Shown: piece after piece, positions 6,814 to 15,022 of the stretch
Layout of the letters: each line of letters opens with the position of its first letter
How positions within the stretch are numbered: position 1 is the stretch's first letter
Source of the DNA: Deltaproteobacteria bacterium
GTDB lineage: Bacteria; Desulfobacterota_B; Binatia; UBA9968
Assembly: GCA_027297485.1 (NCBI GenBank)
Contig: JAPUHZ010000159.1
Span: forward strand, 1 to 15,739
Length of the DNA: 15,739 nucleotides
Reading direction: 5' to 3'
Translations under genes and position numbers: made by a program
Notes under the pieces: model-generated
What the model was told of the DNA's origin: nothing
Seen by the model: only the letters and a program-made list of their open reading frames with translations
Databases searched by the model: none

Positions 6814-8001
6814 ATGCAACCGCTTATAGATCAGCTTTTCCAAGAGGGGTACTTTCAGGGGTTACCCAAAGATCTTGTCTATGCGGGCTTTACGGTCCTT
6901 GCTGCCTTTATAGTCCTCTCTTTCTTTGTCGCTCCGCTGGCCGGGATTACCAGTTGGTTGGAACGTAGAGTATGGGGCAGGATACAGTCCCGTGTTGGGC
7001 CCAATCGAGTAGGGCCCCAGGGGATACTCCAATGGATTGCGGACGGGATCAAGAATCTGCTTAAAGAGGATATCATTCCTACCTCTGCGGATAAGTGGCT
7101 CTTTTCCCTGGCCCCCTATATCGTCTTTGTCGGATTTTTGGCCACCTTTGTGGTGATCCCCTTCGGCAGTCGTCTCATCGTTGCTGATCTCAACATCGGG
7201 ATTCTCTATATCCTTGCTGTAACCTCTTTGGTCGTGGTCGGCATCTTGATGGCGGGTTGGTCCTCCAACAACAAATGGTCTCTCCTGGGAGGGATGCGTT
7301 CTGCGGCGCAGATTGTCAGTTATGAAATCCCTGCCGGGGTTGCCGTGTTAACGATCATCTTCGTGGCCGGCACCATGAGCATGCAGGGAATCATTAAAGC
7401 CCAGGGGTGGGCCCCTTGGGACTGGTTTCTTTTTTATAATCCCTTTACCTTTATCGCCTTTTTTCTTTTCTTCACAGCGGCCCTGGCCGAGGGCAACCGC
7501 ACGCCGTTTGACGTCCCGGAGGCGGAATCCGAGCTGGTGGCCGGGTATGTGACCGAATACAGCGGAATGCGTTTCCTCTTTTTCTTCTTCGCCGAATGGG
7601 GAAATCTCTACGTTATCGGAGCAGTAGTAACCACGCTCTTCTTAGGCGGGTGGCAGATCCCTTCAATAGGAGATCGTCCGGTCCTCACGGGCATACTTCA
7701 ATTCATCGTCTTTTTCCTGAAAGCCTATTTCTGGGTTTTTGTAGCCATGTGGGTGAGAGCGACTCTCCCCAGGGTCAGAGTCGATCAGTTGATGTCCCTA
7801 TGCTGGAAGTACATGCTTCCTCTATCCTTTATCTCCCTTTTGGGGACAATGGTTTTGATGGTCATCTGGCCACAGGGGAACCGGATGATGAGCATGGGTA
7901 TGTTTCTTTTTGGATTAGTCATCCTGGGTCTCTTCACGAAGCGGGTGACCTTTCAGATCCGCCATGCCCGCCCGGAGCTTTACTTTAAACCCTACATTTA
8001 A
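6814..8001 (+). CDS. nuoH: NuoH, complex I membrane subunit (ND1 homologue)
   Basis: This 395-residue integral membrane subunit forms the quinone entry channel and joins the peripheral arm to the membrane arm. About eight membrane helices are evident. Conserved loops are ERRVWGRIQSRVGPNRVGP (50-68), QWIADGIKNLLKEDIIP (73-89), GGMRSAAQIVSYEIP (159-173), the acidic loop LAEGNRTPFDVPEAESELV (224-242) with GYVTEYSG just after, and WVRATLPRVRVDQLM (313-327). These make the E-channel acidic chain complete as far as I can see. It is longer than the E. coli protein (about 325 residues), with extra length at both ends. It lies 14 bases after nuoD; nuoI starts seven bases after its TAA. Confidence 0.97.
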   Translation: MQPLIDQLFQEGYFQGLPKDLVYAGFTVLAAFIVLSFFVAPLAGITSWLERRVWGRIQSRVGPNRVGPQGILQWIADGIKNLLKEDIIPTSADKWLFSLAPYIVFVGFLATFVVIPFGSRLIVADLNIGILYILAVTSLVVVGILMAGWSSNNKWSLLGGMRSAAQIVSYEIPAGVAVLTIIFVAGTMSMQGIIKAQGWAPWDWFLFYNPFTFIAFFLFFTAALAEGNRTPFDVPEAESELVAGYVTEYSGMRFLFFFFAEWGNLYVIGAVVTTLFLGGWQIPSIGDRPVLTGILQFIVFFLKAYFWVFVAMWVRATLPRVRVDQLMSLCWKYMLPLSFISLLGTMVLMVIWPQGNRMMSMGMFLFGLVILGLFTKRVTFQIRHARPELYFKPYI

Positions 8002-8008
8002 AGGATCC

Positions 8009-8548
8009 ATGAGCGCACTAACCGAATACGCCAAGAATATTATAGAGACGGTCACCACGATTTTCGAAGGGATGACCATTACCTTCTCCCACCTAATGCG
8101 CCGTCCCATGACCATCCAGTATCCGGATCGGATAGAGAAGCCGGTCCAGGAGACCCTTCCCCTGAGATACCGGGGGATCCTGGAAGTGGATATGGATATC
8201 TGCACCGGCTGCCTAGCCTGTGAAAGGGTCTGCCCCATCATTTGCATCACAATCGGCATCGACATGAACAAAGAGACAAAGCAGCGGTCATTTACTAACT
8301 TTGATATTGATATTTGTAAGTGTATGTTTTGTGGTCTCTGTGCGGAGGTTTGCCCAACAGGGTCGATTCGCCATTCTCAGGAGTTTGAAGGGGCCTGTTA
8401 TAATCCGGCCGGGTTGGTTCGCCGTTTCGTCACCGATCCGGTTCCCCTTTACAAACCCAAGAAGGGCGGAGAGACAGAGCCCACGATGGTTACGAAGGTT
8501 GAGGTTGGGCAGAAATATCTGGATGAATTTGCCACCCCGGAAAAATAA
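8009..8548 (+). CDS. nuoI: NuoI, complex I subunit with two 4Fe-4S clusters
   Basis: This 179-residue ferredoxin-like subunit carries clusters N6a and N6b that feed N2. The two motifs are intact: C65-C68-C71-C75 in CTGCLACERVCP and C105-C108-C111-C115 in CMFCGLCAEVCP, with an extra C103. An amphipathic N-terminal helix (MSALTEYAKNIIETVTTIF) lies on the membrane beside NuoH. An upstream ATG at 7964, inside nuoH, would add 15 residues; I prefer 8009 because its product starts like the family and AAGGA lies just before it, although with short spacing. The C-terminal extension after residue 145 is charged. Since nuoE, nuoF and nuoG are missing, this is the most upstream iron-sulfur protein encoded here and the likely entry point for electrons from an unknown partner. 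Confidence 0.96.
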   Translation: MSALTEYAKNIIETVTTIFEGMTITFSHLMRRPMTIQYPDRIEKPVQETLPLRYRGILEVDMDICTGCLACERVCPIICITIGIDMNKETKQRSFTNFDIDICKCMFCGLCAEVCPTGSIRHSQEFEGACYNPAGLVRRFVTDPVPLYKPKKGGETEPTMVTKVEVGQKYLDEFATPEK

Positions 8549-8690
8549 GGGAGGGGCAGGCGCTGAGGAGGGAGAGCAGGACGGACTTTCCATCAGTCCC
8601 CCCGGCCCTTGATCCTAAGGGATCTTCCTGTAGTTGACCCAGAGAGCCAGCGGCTCTTTGGTACCCCAAAAAGAGAGAAATTAAGATATT
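8549..8690. other. 142-base gap inside the operon with small stem-loops
   Basis: This spacer between nuoI and nuoJ holds GGACT-7 bases-AGTCC (8583-8587 / 8595-8599) and GATCC-TAAG-GGATC (8611-8624). Neither is followed by a T-run, so they do not look like intrinsic terminators. They may be RNA-processing or stability structures. No promoter was convincing and no small gene is supported. Confidence 0.4.
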
Positions 8691-9191
8691 ATGGAAATTT
8701 CCGCGATCATTTTTTATGTGGTCGCCGCTATAACAATCGGCTCGGCCATGATAGTGGCCTTTTCCCGTAACATTATCTACTCGGCTTTCTCTCTCCTCGG
8801 CACCTTTGCCGGAGTAGCGGGGATCTATATCTTCTTGGGTGCTGACTTTGTGGCTGCCGTGCAGGTGTTGATCTACGTAGGGGGTATCCTGGTCCTCACC
8901 CTGTTTGCCGTCATGATGACCCATCGGATCACCGATGTTCAGATCACCAACCGCGCGGTTGGTAGAATTCCGGCTCTGTTGGTGATCGGGATCTTTCTCC
9001 TACTTCTCGTACAGGCCATCCAGCAGACTACTTGGGTGAAGGCTAAAGAGATCGTCTATGCCGCGACGACGGCACGAATTGGCAATCTCTTTTTGGAAAG
9101 CTATCTGCTGCCCTTTGAGATCGCCGCCTTGGTTTTGCTTGTTGCTCTGATTGGCGCCGTGGTTCTCGCCCGCAAGGAGATTAAGGAATGA
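8691..9191 (+). CDS. nuoJ: NuoJ, complex I membrane subunit (ND6 homologue)
   Basis: This 166-residue membrane subunit has five predicted helices. The third contains the conserved pi-bulge region YVGGILVLTLFAVMM (62-76), important for coupling quinone reduction to proton pumping. FLGADFVAAVQVLIY (48-62) and the early RNIIYSAFSLLGT (26-38) block are typical of the family. The end LLVALIGAVVLARKE is the usual last helix. The Shine-Dalgarno is weak (GAGAG about 18 bases and AAGA about 6 bases before the ATG), in line with the larger gap before it. nuoK begins 10 bases after the stop. Confidence 0.95.
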   Translation: MEISAIIFYVVAAITIGSAMIVAFSRNIIYSAFSLLGTFAGVAGIYIFLGADFVAAVQVLIYVGGILVLTLFAVMMTHRITDVQITNRAVGRIPALLVIGIFLLLLVQAIQQTTWVKAKEIVYAATTARIGNLFLESYLLPFEIAALVLLVALIGAVVLARKEIKE

Positions 9192-9201
9192 GAGCAGAGC
9201 C

Positions 9202-9513
9202 TTGTTAACGATCGAACTCCATCACTATCTCATTGTCGGGGCGATTCTTTTCGCCCTCGGCCTTTACACTGTCCTCACCCGGCGCAATGCGATCAGTATC
9301 CTCATGGGCATCGAGCTGATCCTGAACAGTGCCAACATTAACTACGTAGCCTTCTCCCATTTCAGTACTGGAAACGTGGATGGTCAGATTTATGCGATCT
9401 TTGTCATTATGCTGGCTGCGGCTGAGGCGGCCGTTGGCTTGGCCATTGTTCTGGCCATTTTCCAGCTCTTTCATACCATCGATGTGGAGGCAGCAGAGGC
9501 ACTGAAGGAGTAA
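9202..9513 (+). CDS. nuoK: NuoK, complex I membrane subunit (ND4L homologue)
   Basis: This 103-residue membrane subunit has three helices. The two buried glutamates essential for proton transfer are visible as E38 in MGIELILNSANINYVAF and E75 in MLAAAEAAVGLAIVL. RRNAISILMG is the normal motif before helix 2. I chose the TTG at 9202: it yields MLTIELHHYLIVGAILFALG, matching the usual N terminus and length. The only upstream ATG in frame (9151) lies within nuoJ and would add 17 charged residues not typical of the family. The gene starts 10 bases after nuoJ, so translation is probably coupled. Confidence 0.93.
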   Translation: MLTIELHHYLIVGAILFALGLYTVLTRRNAISILMGIELILNSANINYVAFSHFSTGNVDGQIYAIFVIMLAAAEAAVGLAIVLAIFQLFHTIDVEAAEALKE

Positions 9514-9520
9514 AGCATGT

Positions 9521-9576
9521 ATTTTAGATTTTGGATTGTGGATTGTGGATTGAATCGAAAATCTAAAATCTAAAAT
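9521..9576. repeat. AT-rich heptamer-repeat hairpin between nuoK and nuoL
   Basis: ATTTTAGATTTT (9521-9532) is complementary to AAAATCTAAAAT, present in two overlapping registers (9558-9569 and 9565-9576). The loop contains three tandem heptamers, GGATTGT, GGATTGT and GGATTGA (9533-9553). Similar 'GATTTTGGATTG' repeats are, to my knowledge, scattered through intergenic DNA of several uncultured and deltaproteobacterial genomes. Here it lies in a transcribed spacer just before the nuoL start and could affect RNA stability or translation. Confidence 0.75.
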
Positions 9577-9585
9577 CGAAGGATA

Positions 9586-11622
9586 ATGGATCATCCGATA
9601 CAGACAGACTATCTACGTTGGATTGTTCTCCTCCCCTTGCTGGGGGCGGCCCTGAACGGGCTTCTGGGGGCATCCCTACAAAAGAGAGTCGGGAAAGGGG
9701 TTGTCAGTTTCTTTGCCTGTGCCCCGGTAGTGATCTCCTTTCTTCTCTCCGCTCAGGCATTTTTCAAGCTCTTGGCCTTAAAGCCTGAGGATCGTTTTTT
9801 AATTGACCGCCTCTATTCTTGGCTCTCCCTTGGGGCTCTGAATGTAGACGTGGCCTTTTGGGTCGATCCCCTTTCTGCGGTGATGATCCTGGTCGTCACC
9901 GGTGTGGGGGGACTGATCCATATCTATTCTATCGGCTACATGCATGAGGATAAATCCTACTGGCGCTACTTTGCCTTTCTCAATCTCTTTACCTTTGCGA
10001 TGCTGCTTCTCGTCACGGCAGATAACCTTCTCCTCATGTTTATCGGCTGGGAAGGGGTAGGGTTCTGCTCCTATGCCCTGATCGGCTTTTGGCATCAGGA
10101 CCACGTCAATACCAGGGCTGGCAACAAGGCCTTTATCGTCAACCGCGTCGGTGATGTTGGGTTTCTCTTAGGGATCTTTCTCCTTTTTTGGTCTCTGCAG
10201 CGGCAAGGACACGGGACCGTGGTCTTCCGCGAGATTGCTCAATGGGCGCCGCTTCTCCAAGGGCAGGAGATTTGGGGAATCGGTGTTGTGACACTGGTGA
10301 CCCTGTTCTTTTTTGTCGGCGCGACCGGAAAGTCAGCCCAAATCCCCCTCTTTGTCTGGCTCCCTGATGCCATGCAAGGTCCTACGCCAGTGAGCGCGCT
10401 GATCCATGCGGCGACCATGGTGACCGCCGGGGTCTACATGATCGCCCGTCTGCACTTTCTCTACTCCTTAGCGCCAGATACGTTGGCGTTGGTTGCAGGC
10501 ATCGGCGCCGCAACGGCCCTTTTCGCCGCCACCATCGCGCTGACTCAAACCGACATAAAGCGCGTCCTGGCCTATTCCACGATCAGCCAGCTCGGCTACA
10601 TGTTTCTGGCCGTGGGTGTGGCTGCCTATGGCGCGGCCATCTTTCACCTCATGACCCACGCCTTCTTCAAGGCCTGCCTCTTTCTAGGTTCAGGCAGCGT
10701 TATACATGCCCTGGGAGGAGAGCAGGACATGAGAAAAATGGGTGGGCTCAGGCGCTCGATGCCCTACACCTTTTGGACCTTTGCGATCGCTGTCCTGGCG
10801 ATTGCCGGCACCCCCTTGACCGCGGGTTTTTTCTCCAAAGATGAAATACTATGGCAGGCCTTTTCCAGCCCGCACGGCTCCCTTTTACTCTGGACGGTGG
10901 GAGTAGCGACTGCGGGGCTCACTGCCTTTTATATGTTTCGCCAGTTCTTTCTCGTCTTTTTCGGTGAGTGTCGTGCCGACAGCCACACTCAGGCCCATCT
11001 CCACGAATCTCCCAAGGTGATGACCCTGCCGTTGGTTCTGCTTGCGATCGGCTCAATCGTCGCCGGCTGGATTGGACTCCCGGCAATCTTTGGCAAAAAC
11101 CGATTCGCCGGATGGCTTGAGCCTGTATTTGGGGGCCATCATGAGGCTCATGCTTCGCTGACTTTAGAGGGAGGCTTGATGGTCTTCTCTGTGGCTATAG
11201 CGGCATTAGGTTTTTACCTTGCCTACCTCCTCTACTATCGCCGCTCGCTAGCTCCCGAGCGTTTTTCATCTCTCGTCGGCGGGCTACCCTATCGTCTATT
11301 TCACAACAAGTATTACGTCGATGAGATTTATCAGTTCGTCTTTGTCCGTGGGACGCTCTTGTTCGCCCGTATCGGGGCATGGATCGATCAATACATCATC
11401 GACTTTATCGTCGATGGCTCAGCCAAGACGACGACTTTTGTCTCTTGGATTAATGGCCTTTTCGATAACTATGTGATCGATGGGATCGTTAACAAGATCG
11501 CAGATTCGACCTTCGGCGCCGGCGACAAGTTCAGGAAGGTCCAAACCGGAAATATTAACAGCTATCTTTACGTGATCCTGGGGGCGGTGGTTATCGCCAT
11601 CATCATCAAGAACTGGAGCTAA
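9586..11622 (+). CDS. nuoL: NuoL, antiporter-like proton-pumping subunit (ND5 homologue)
   Basis: This 678-residue distal membrane-arm subunit has about 16 helices and a long C-terminal lateral helix. Channel residues are present: E156 in GWEGVGFCSY, K249 in GATGKSAQIPLFVWLPDAM, and H274 in SALIHAATMVTAGVY. LTQTDIKRVLAYSTISQLGY and HAFFKACLFLGSGSVIHA are also standard. Near the C terminus a segment of about 26 residues appears twice in tandem (WIDQYIIDFIVDG at 599, LFDNYVIDGIVNK at 625) before the final anchor helix. The ATG at 9586 is preceded by AAGGA with only two bases between, an unusually tight spacing. No better start exists nearby. It follows the repeat-filled spacer after nuoK. Confidence 0.97.
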   Translation: MDHPIQTDYLRWIVLLPLLGAALNGLLGASLQKRVGKGVVSFFACAPVVISFLLSAQAFFKLLALKPEDRFLIDRLYSWLSLGALNVDVAFWVDPLSAVMILVVTGVGGLIHIYSIGYMHEDKSYWRYFAFLNLFTFAMLLLVTADNLLLMFIGWEGVGFCSYALIGFWHQDHVNTRAGNKAFIVNRVGDVGFLLGIFLLFWSLQRQGHGTVVFREIAQWAPLLQGQEIWGIGVVTLVTLFFFVGATGKSAQIPLFVWLPDAMQGPTPVSALIHAATMVTAGVYMIARLHFLYSLAPDTLALVAGIGAATALFAATIALTQTDIKRVLAYSTISQLGYMFLAVGVAAYGAAIFHLMTHAFFKACLFLGSGSVIHALGGEQDMRKMGGLRRSMPYTFWTFAIAVLAIAGTPLTAGFFSKDEILWQAFSSPHGSLLLWTVGVATAGLTAFYMFRQFFLVFFGECRADSHTQAHLHESPKVMTLPLVLLAIGSIVAGWIGLPAIFGKNRFAGWLEPVFGGHHEAHASLTLEGGLMVFSVAIAALGFYLAYLLYYRRSLAPERFSSLVGGLPYRLFHNKYYVDEIYQFVFVRGTLLFARIGAWIDQYIIDFIVDGSAKTTTFVSWINGLFDNYVIDGIVNKIADSTFGAGDKFRKVQTGNINSYLYVILGAVVIAIIIKNWS

Positions 11623-11730
11623 TTCGGACAGGAGAGGAAGCATCAAACGTTAGCGGACAAGCAAGAGGGGACAAGGAGTCCCTCAGTACCAATGCTTAAT
11701 CTCGATGCAAACGATAGGAGACTCTAAAAG
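11623..11730. other. 108-base spacer with a stem-loop before nuoM
   Basis: GAGGGGAC (11665-11672) can pair with GTCCCTC (11678-11684) around AAGGA, with one bulged G. No T-run follows, so it is not a typical terminator. AGGAG near 11716 provides the nuoM ribosome site, about 10 bases before the ATG. No gene or clear promoter is seen. Confidence 0.4.
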
Positions 11731-13251
11731 ATGACAGATAACGTGCTTAGCTATATGGTCTTTTTCCCCGTGGCCGGCATGGTCGTGGTGCTTCTGTTAC
11801 CGAGCAACCGCCACGACCTGATCCGCTGGGTCTCTGCCCTTTTTACCGTACCACCTCTCCTTCTTGCCGTATGGCTCTTCAGCAATTTTGATCGCGCCAT
11901 TCCGGGCTTCCAGTTTGAGGAAAGGGCCGCTTGGATTCCCGCGTATAACATTGAATATTATGTAGGTGTTGACGGGCTCAGCATCTCGATGGTGCTGCTC
12001 ACTGCCCTTCTTTGCTTTATTTGCATTTTTGCCTCATGGGGAATCGATAAGGCGGTGAAGGGCTACTTCGCCCTTTTTCTCCTGCTTGATGCGGGAATGA
12101 TGGGGGTATTTGTCGCCCTTGATTTCTTTCTCTTCTACATCTTCTGGGAGGTCATGCTCCTACCCATGTACTTCCTGATCGGGATCTGGGGTGGGGCGCG
12201 CAAAGAATACGCCGCAATCAAGTTCTTTCTATACACCCTATTCGGCAGCGTCCTGATGTTGCTGGCGATCCTGGCCCTCTATTTCGCCAGTGAACCGCAT
12301 ACTTTTGACATGACCAAACTCATCGCCCAGAGCGGCAGGTACGCCACTACGGCTCTGCCATTTTGGCCTTTTGATCAACTGGGTTGGGGCTTTCAACACG
12401 TTGTCTGGATGGCGCTCTTTATCGGTTTTGCCATCAAGATTCCCGCCTTTCCCTTTCACACCTGGCTTCCGGATGCGCATGTGGAGGCCCCAACTGCGGT
12501 CTCGGTTGTCCTGGCCGGTATCCTTCTCAAGATGGGCGCCTACGGGATACTGCGGATCAATTTCCCCATGCTCCCTGTAGCTACTGCGGAGCTCGCCTAT
12601 TATTTTCTTGCGGCCTTGGGGGCATGGAACATCATTTACGGCGCGCTCTGCGCTATGGCGCAAACGGATTTAAAAAAGCTCGTTGCCTATTCCAGCGTCA
12701 GCCATATGGGGTATGTGATGCTGGGGATGGCGACCTTTACCTCGCAGGGGATTAACGGCGCGGTTCTCCAGATGTTTAACCACGGGACGATCACTGCGAT
12801 GCTCTTTCTCCTGGTTGGCGTGATCTACGATCGTGCCCACCACCGCGATATAGAGGGATTCGGAGGCTTGGCGGCAATCATGCCGGTCTATATGGGAGTG
12901 ACGGCCTTGGCTTTTTTTGCCTCGATGGGACTACCGGGTCTCTCCGGTTTTATCTCTGAGGTTCTGGTGTTGCTTGGCGCTTGGGAGAAATATCCGATCC
13001 TCACCATCATAGGGGCGAGCGGAGTGGTTCTGACTGCAGGCTACTTTCTGTGGACGATCCAACGGGTCTATTTGGGTCCGACAAACGAGAAGTATAAGAC
13101 GCTGCCCGATATCAACGGTCGGGAGCTCTTTACTCTAATTCCGCTGGGTATCATTGTGATCATCCTCGGGGTCTATCCCCACGCGATTCTCGATCTTTTG
13201 CGCTCTTCCCTGGATCAGCTAAATCAGATTGTGATCCCGCATCTCTCTTAA
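11731..13251 (+). CDS. nuoM: NuoM, antiporter-like proton-pumping subunit (ND4 homologue)
   Basis: This 506-residue membrane subunit has about 14 helices. The essential residues known from E. coli are all in place: E140 in FWEVMLLPMYFLIG, K236 in GFAIKIPAFPFHTWLPDAH, K267 in GILLKMGAYGILR and the AQTDLKKLVAYSSVSHMG loop. YYVGVDGLSISMVLLTALL (77-95) is the usual helix 3 region. There is a single nuoM copy, so this is not the 12-subunit type with a duplicated nuoM. It is separated from nuoL by 108 bases and followed by nuoN after six. Confidence 0.97.
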   Translation: MTDNVLSYMVFFPVAGMVVVLLLPSNRHDLIRWVSALFTVPPLLLAVWLFSNFDRAIPGFQFEERAAWIPAYNIEYYVGVDGLSISMVLLTALLCFICIFASWGIDKAVKGYFALFLLLDAGMMGVFVALDFFLFYIFWEVMLLPMYFLIGIWGGARKEYAAIKFFLYTLFGSVLMLLAILALYFASEPHTFDMTKLIAQSGRYATTALPFWPFDQLGWGFQHVVWMALFIGFAIKIPAFPFHTWLPDAHVEAPTAVSVVLAGILLKMGAYGILRINFPMLPVATAELAYYFLAALGAWNIIYGALCAMAQTDLKKLVAYSSVSHMGYVMLGMATFTSQGINGAVLQMFNHGTITAMLFLLVGVIYDRAHHRDIEGFGGLAAIMPVYMGVTALAFFASMGLPGLSGFISEVLVLLGAWEKYPILTIIGASGVVLTAGYFLWTIQRVYLGPTNEKYKTLPDINGRELFTLIPLGIIVIILGVYPHAILDLLRSSLDQLNQIVIPHLS

Positions 13252-13257
13252 GATCCT

Positions 13258-14742
13258 ATGGACCTCAGCAATCTCGAGAGCCTTAGATTTATCTATCCCG
13301 AGTCTATCCTTGCCGGGACTATCCTCGTTCTCGTCATCCTTGATTTGGTTATCCGAAATAAGAGGAGCCTCGGTTTTATCGCTGTCCTTGGGTCCCTCAT
13401 CTCTCTTTGGGCCACCTGGCAGCTTTACGAGGCCCCTGCAGGTTGGCTCTTCCACCGCATGATCAGTCTCGACAACTTTAGCCTCTTTTTTAAGGTGGTC
13501 TCCCTGCTGGCCGTCCTAATGGTTATCTGGATGTCTCTGATCTCTCATGAAGTCCGGGAGATCCACCAGGGTGAATACTACACGGTCCTTTTAACTTCCG
13601 CCCTCGGCATGTTTTTCATGGCCTCTTCGAACAACCTCCTAATGGCCTACCTTTCCCTAGAATTGGTGAGCCTTACCTCGTACATCCTCACCGGCTTTTT
13701 GCCCCATAACCGCCGCTCGAGCGAAGCCGCGCTGAAGTACCTGATCTATGGCGGAGTGGCCTCGGGCACCATGATCTATGGGATGAGCTGGGTCTTTGGT
13801 ATGACCGGGAGCCTGGAATACACGCAGATCAACGAGGCCTTGCTCCAAGGAGGAACGAATCAGTTAGGGCTCTTTGTGGCCTTTGTTTTTATCCTGGCCG
13901 GATTCGGTTACAAAATCGTTTTCGTCCCTTTCCACATGTGGTCCCCGGACGTCTATCATGGGGCCCCAACGCCAGTCACAGCCTTTCTCTCCGTAGGGTC
14001 CAATGCAGCCGGCGTGGCGATTCTGATCCGCTTCTTCTTCCCTGCGGTGTCGAGTCTTGCCGAGGGAGGGAATTGGGTTTTTATCTCAGGTGTCGAATGG
14101 CCTCACTTCCTTCTTTTCGTAAGCATGGTGACCATGACTCTGGGGAACCTCTGTGCCCTGAATCAGCAGAACGTCAAGCGCTTGCTTGCCTATTCCGGCA
14201 TCGCCCACGCAGGCTATATCCTCATGGGACTCGTGGTCCTGAATAATGAAGGGCTCAAGGCGATGCTCTTTTACATCGTCGTCTATCTCATCATGAATCT
14301 AGGCGCTTTCCTGGTCGTTATCATTGTGGCCAATGCTACGGGGAGAGAGGATATTGAAGGTTATCGCGGCCTTGCCTGGCGTGGGGCAGCCATCCCTGCG
14401 GTTTGCATGGCGATCTTTCTCTTTTCGCTTACAGGGCTTCCTCCTCTTGCGGGCTTCATAGGGAAGTTCTTTCTCTTTGCCGCGGTGATCAATAAAGGAG
14501 GTGCATTTGTCCTCTTAGCCGTGGTGGCGATCATCAACAGCGTTGTTTCGCTCTATTATTATGCCAGGATTGTAAAAACGATGTTCTTCGACTCCCCCGA
14601 GCCCACGGATCAAGTGGTGGCGATCCCCACCAGCAGTTTTCCACCCCTTGTTATCCTCACCATCCTGACCGTCTTCTTCGGCATCTACTGGGGCCCTTTA
14701 TTCGATTACACCAACCAATCCCTCAGTTTCTTCATTAAGTAA
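13258..14742 (+). CDS. nuoN: NuoN, antiporter-like proton-pumping subunit (ND2 homologue)
   Basis: This 494-residue membrane subunit is closest in the complex to NuoK and NuoJ. About 14 helices are predicted. Marks of the family are LSLELVSLTSYIL with E135, GYKIVFVPFHMWSPDVYHGAPTPV starting at residue 217 with K219, QQNVKRLLAYSGIAHAGY, and FSLTGLPPLAGFIGKF. It starts six bases after the nuoM stop with only a poor Shine-Dalgarno, so it probably depends on coupling to nuoM. It is the last nuo gene; no intrinsic terminator (GC stem plus T-run) was found immediately after it. Confidence 0.97.
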   Translation: MDLSNLESLRFIYPESILAGTILVLVILDLVIRNKRSLGFIAVLGSLISLWATWQLYEAPAGWLFHRMISLDNFSLFFKVVSLLAVLMVIWMSLISHEVREIHQGEYYTVLLTSALGMFFMASSNNLLMAYLSLELVSLTSYILTGFLPHNRRSSEAALKYLIYGGVASGTMIYGMSWVFGMTGSLEYTQINEALLQGGTNQLGLFVAFVFILAGFGYKIVFVPFHMWSPDVYHGAPTPVTAFLSVGSNAAGVAILIRFFFPAVSSLAEGGNWVFISGVEWPHFLLFVSMVTMTLGNLCALNQQNVKRLLAYSGIAHAGYILMGLVVLNNEGLKAMLFYIVVYLIMNLGAFLVVIIVANATGREDIEGYRGLAWRGAAIPAVCMAIFLFSLTGLPPLAGFIGKFFLFAAVINKGGAFVLLAVVAIINSVVSLYYYARIVKTMFFDSPEPTDQVVAIPTSSFPPLVILTILTVFFGIYWGPLFDYTNQSLSFFIK

Positions 14743-14784
14743 GCCTCTTCGCTCGCTTCCCCCTCGTTTCGTCACCTCTCCAGA

Positions 14785-14875
14785 TGACCTAATACCTTGT
14801 TACGGGATGCTCTCCACCAAAAGCCATCAGTGAAGTGCCGAAAACTGAATGATGATGACAGAAAGCTAATCCCAA
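14785..14875. repeat. Intergenic repeat, copy 1 (shorter)
   Basis: This copy runs from TGACCTAATACC to AGCTAATCCCAA and matches the copy at 15023-15126. Shared blocks are TGACCTAATACC, CTCTCCACCAAA, GAAAACTGAATG and GAAAGCTAAT. It lacks about 13 bases found in the other copy, in the left half of the hairpin, so it cannot form the full stem. Confidence 0.75.
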
Positions 14876-15022
14876 CTCCGGAGGGGAATTCAGGGGATGT
14901 TGTTGACTAGGTGGAATTACTCCGCATACGGGGCTTGATTTTTGATCCCTCCTCTAGCCAGTATATTTAAAAACATTACCCTACGGTGGAGGAGATGGGA
15001 GGTCTGGAGGCTATCCCAAAGT

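Noticed and set aside
8301..8612. Plus-strand frame overlapping the end of nuoI
   Set aside because: It lies almost wholly inside nuoI in another frame and has no domain or ribosome site.
14743..14800. Intrinsic terminator after nuoN
   Set aside because: No GC-rich stem followed by a T-run was found. Only the repeat hairpin further downstream exists, and it lacks a T-run.
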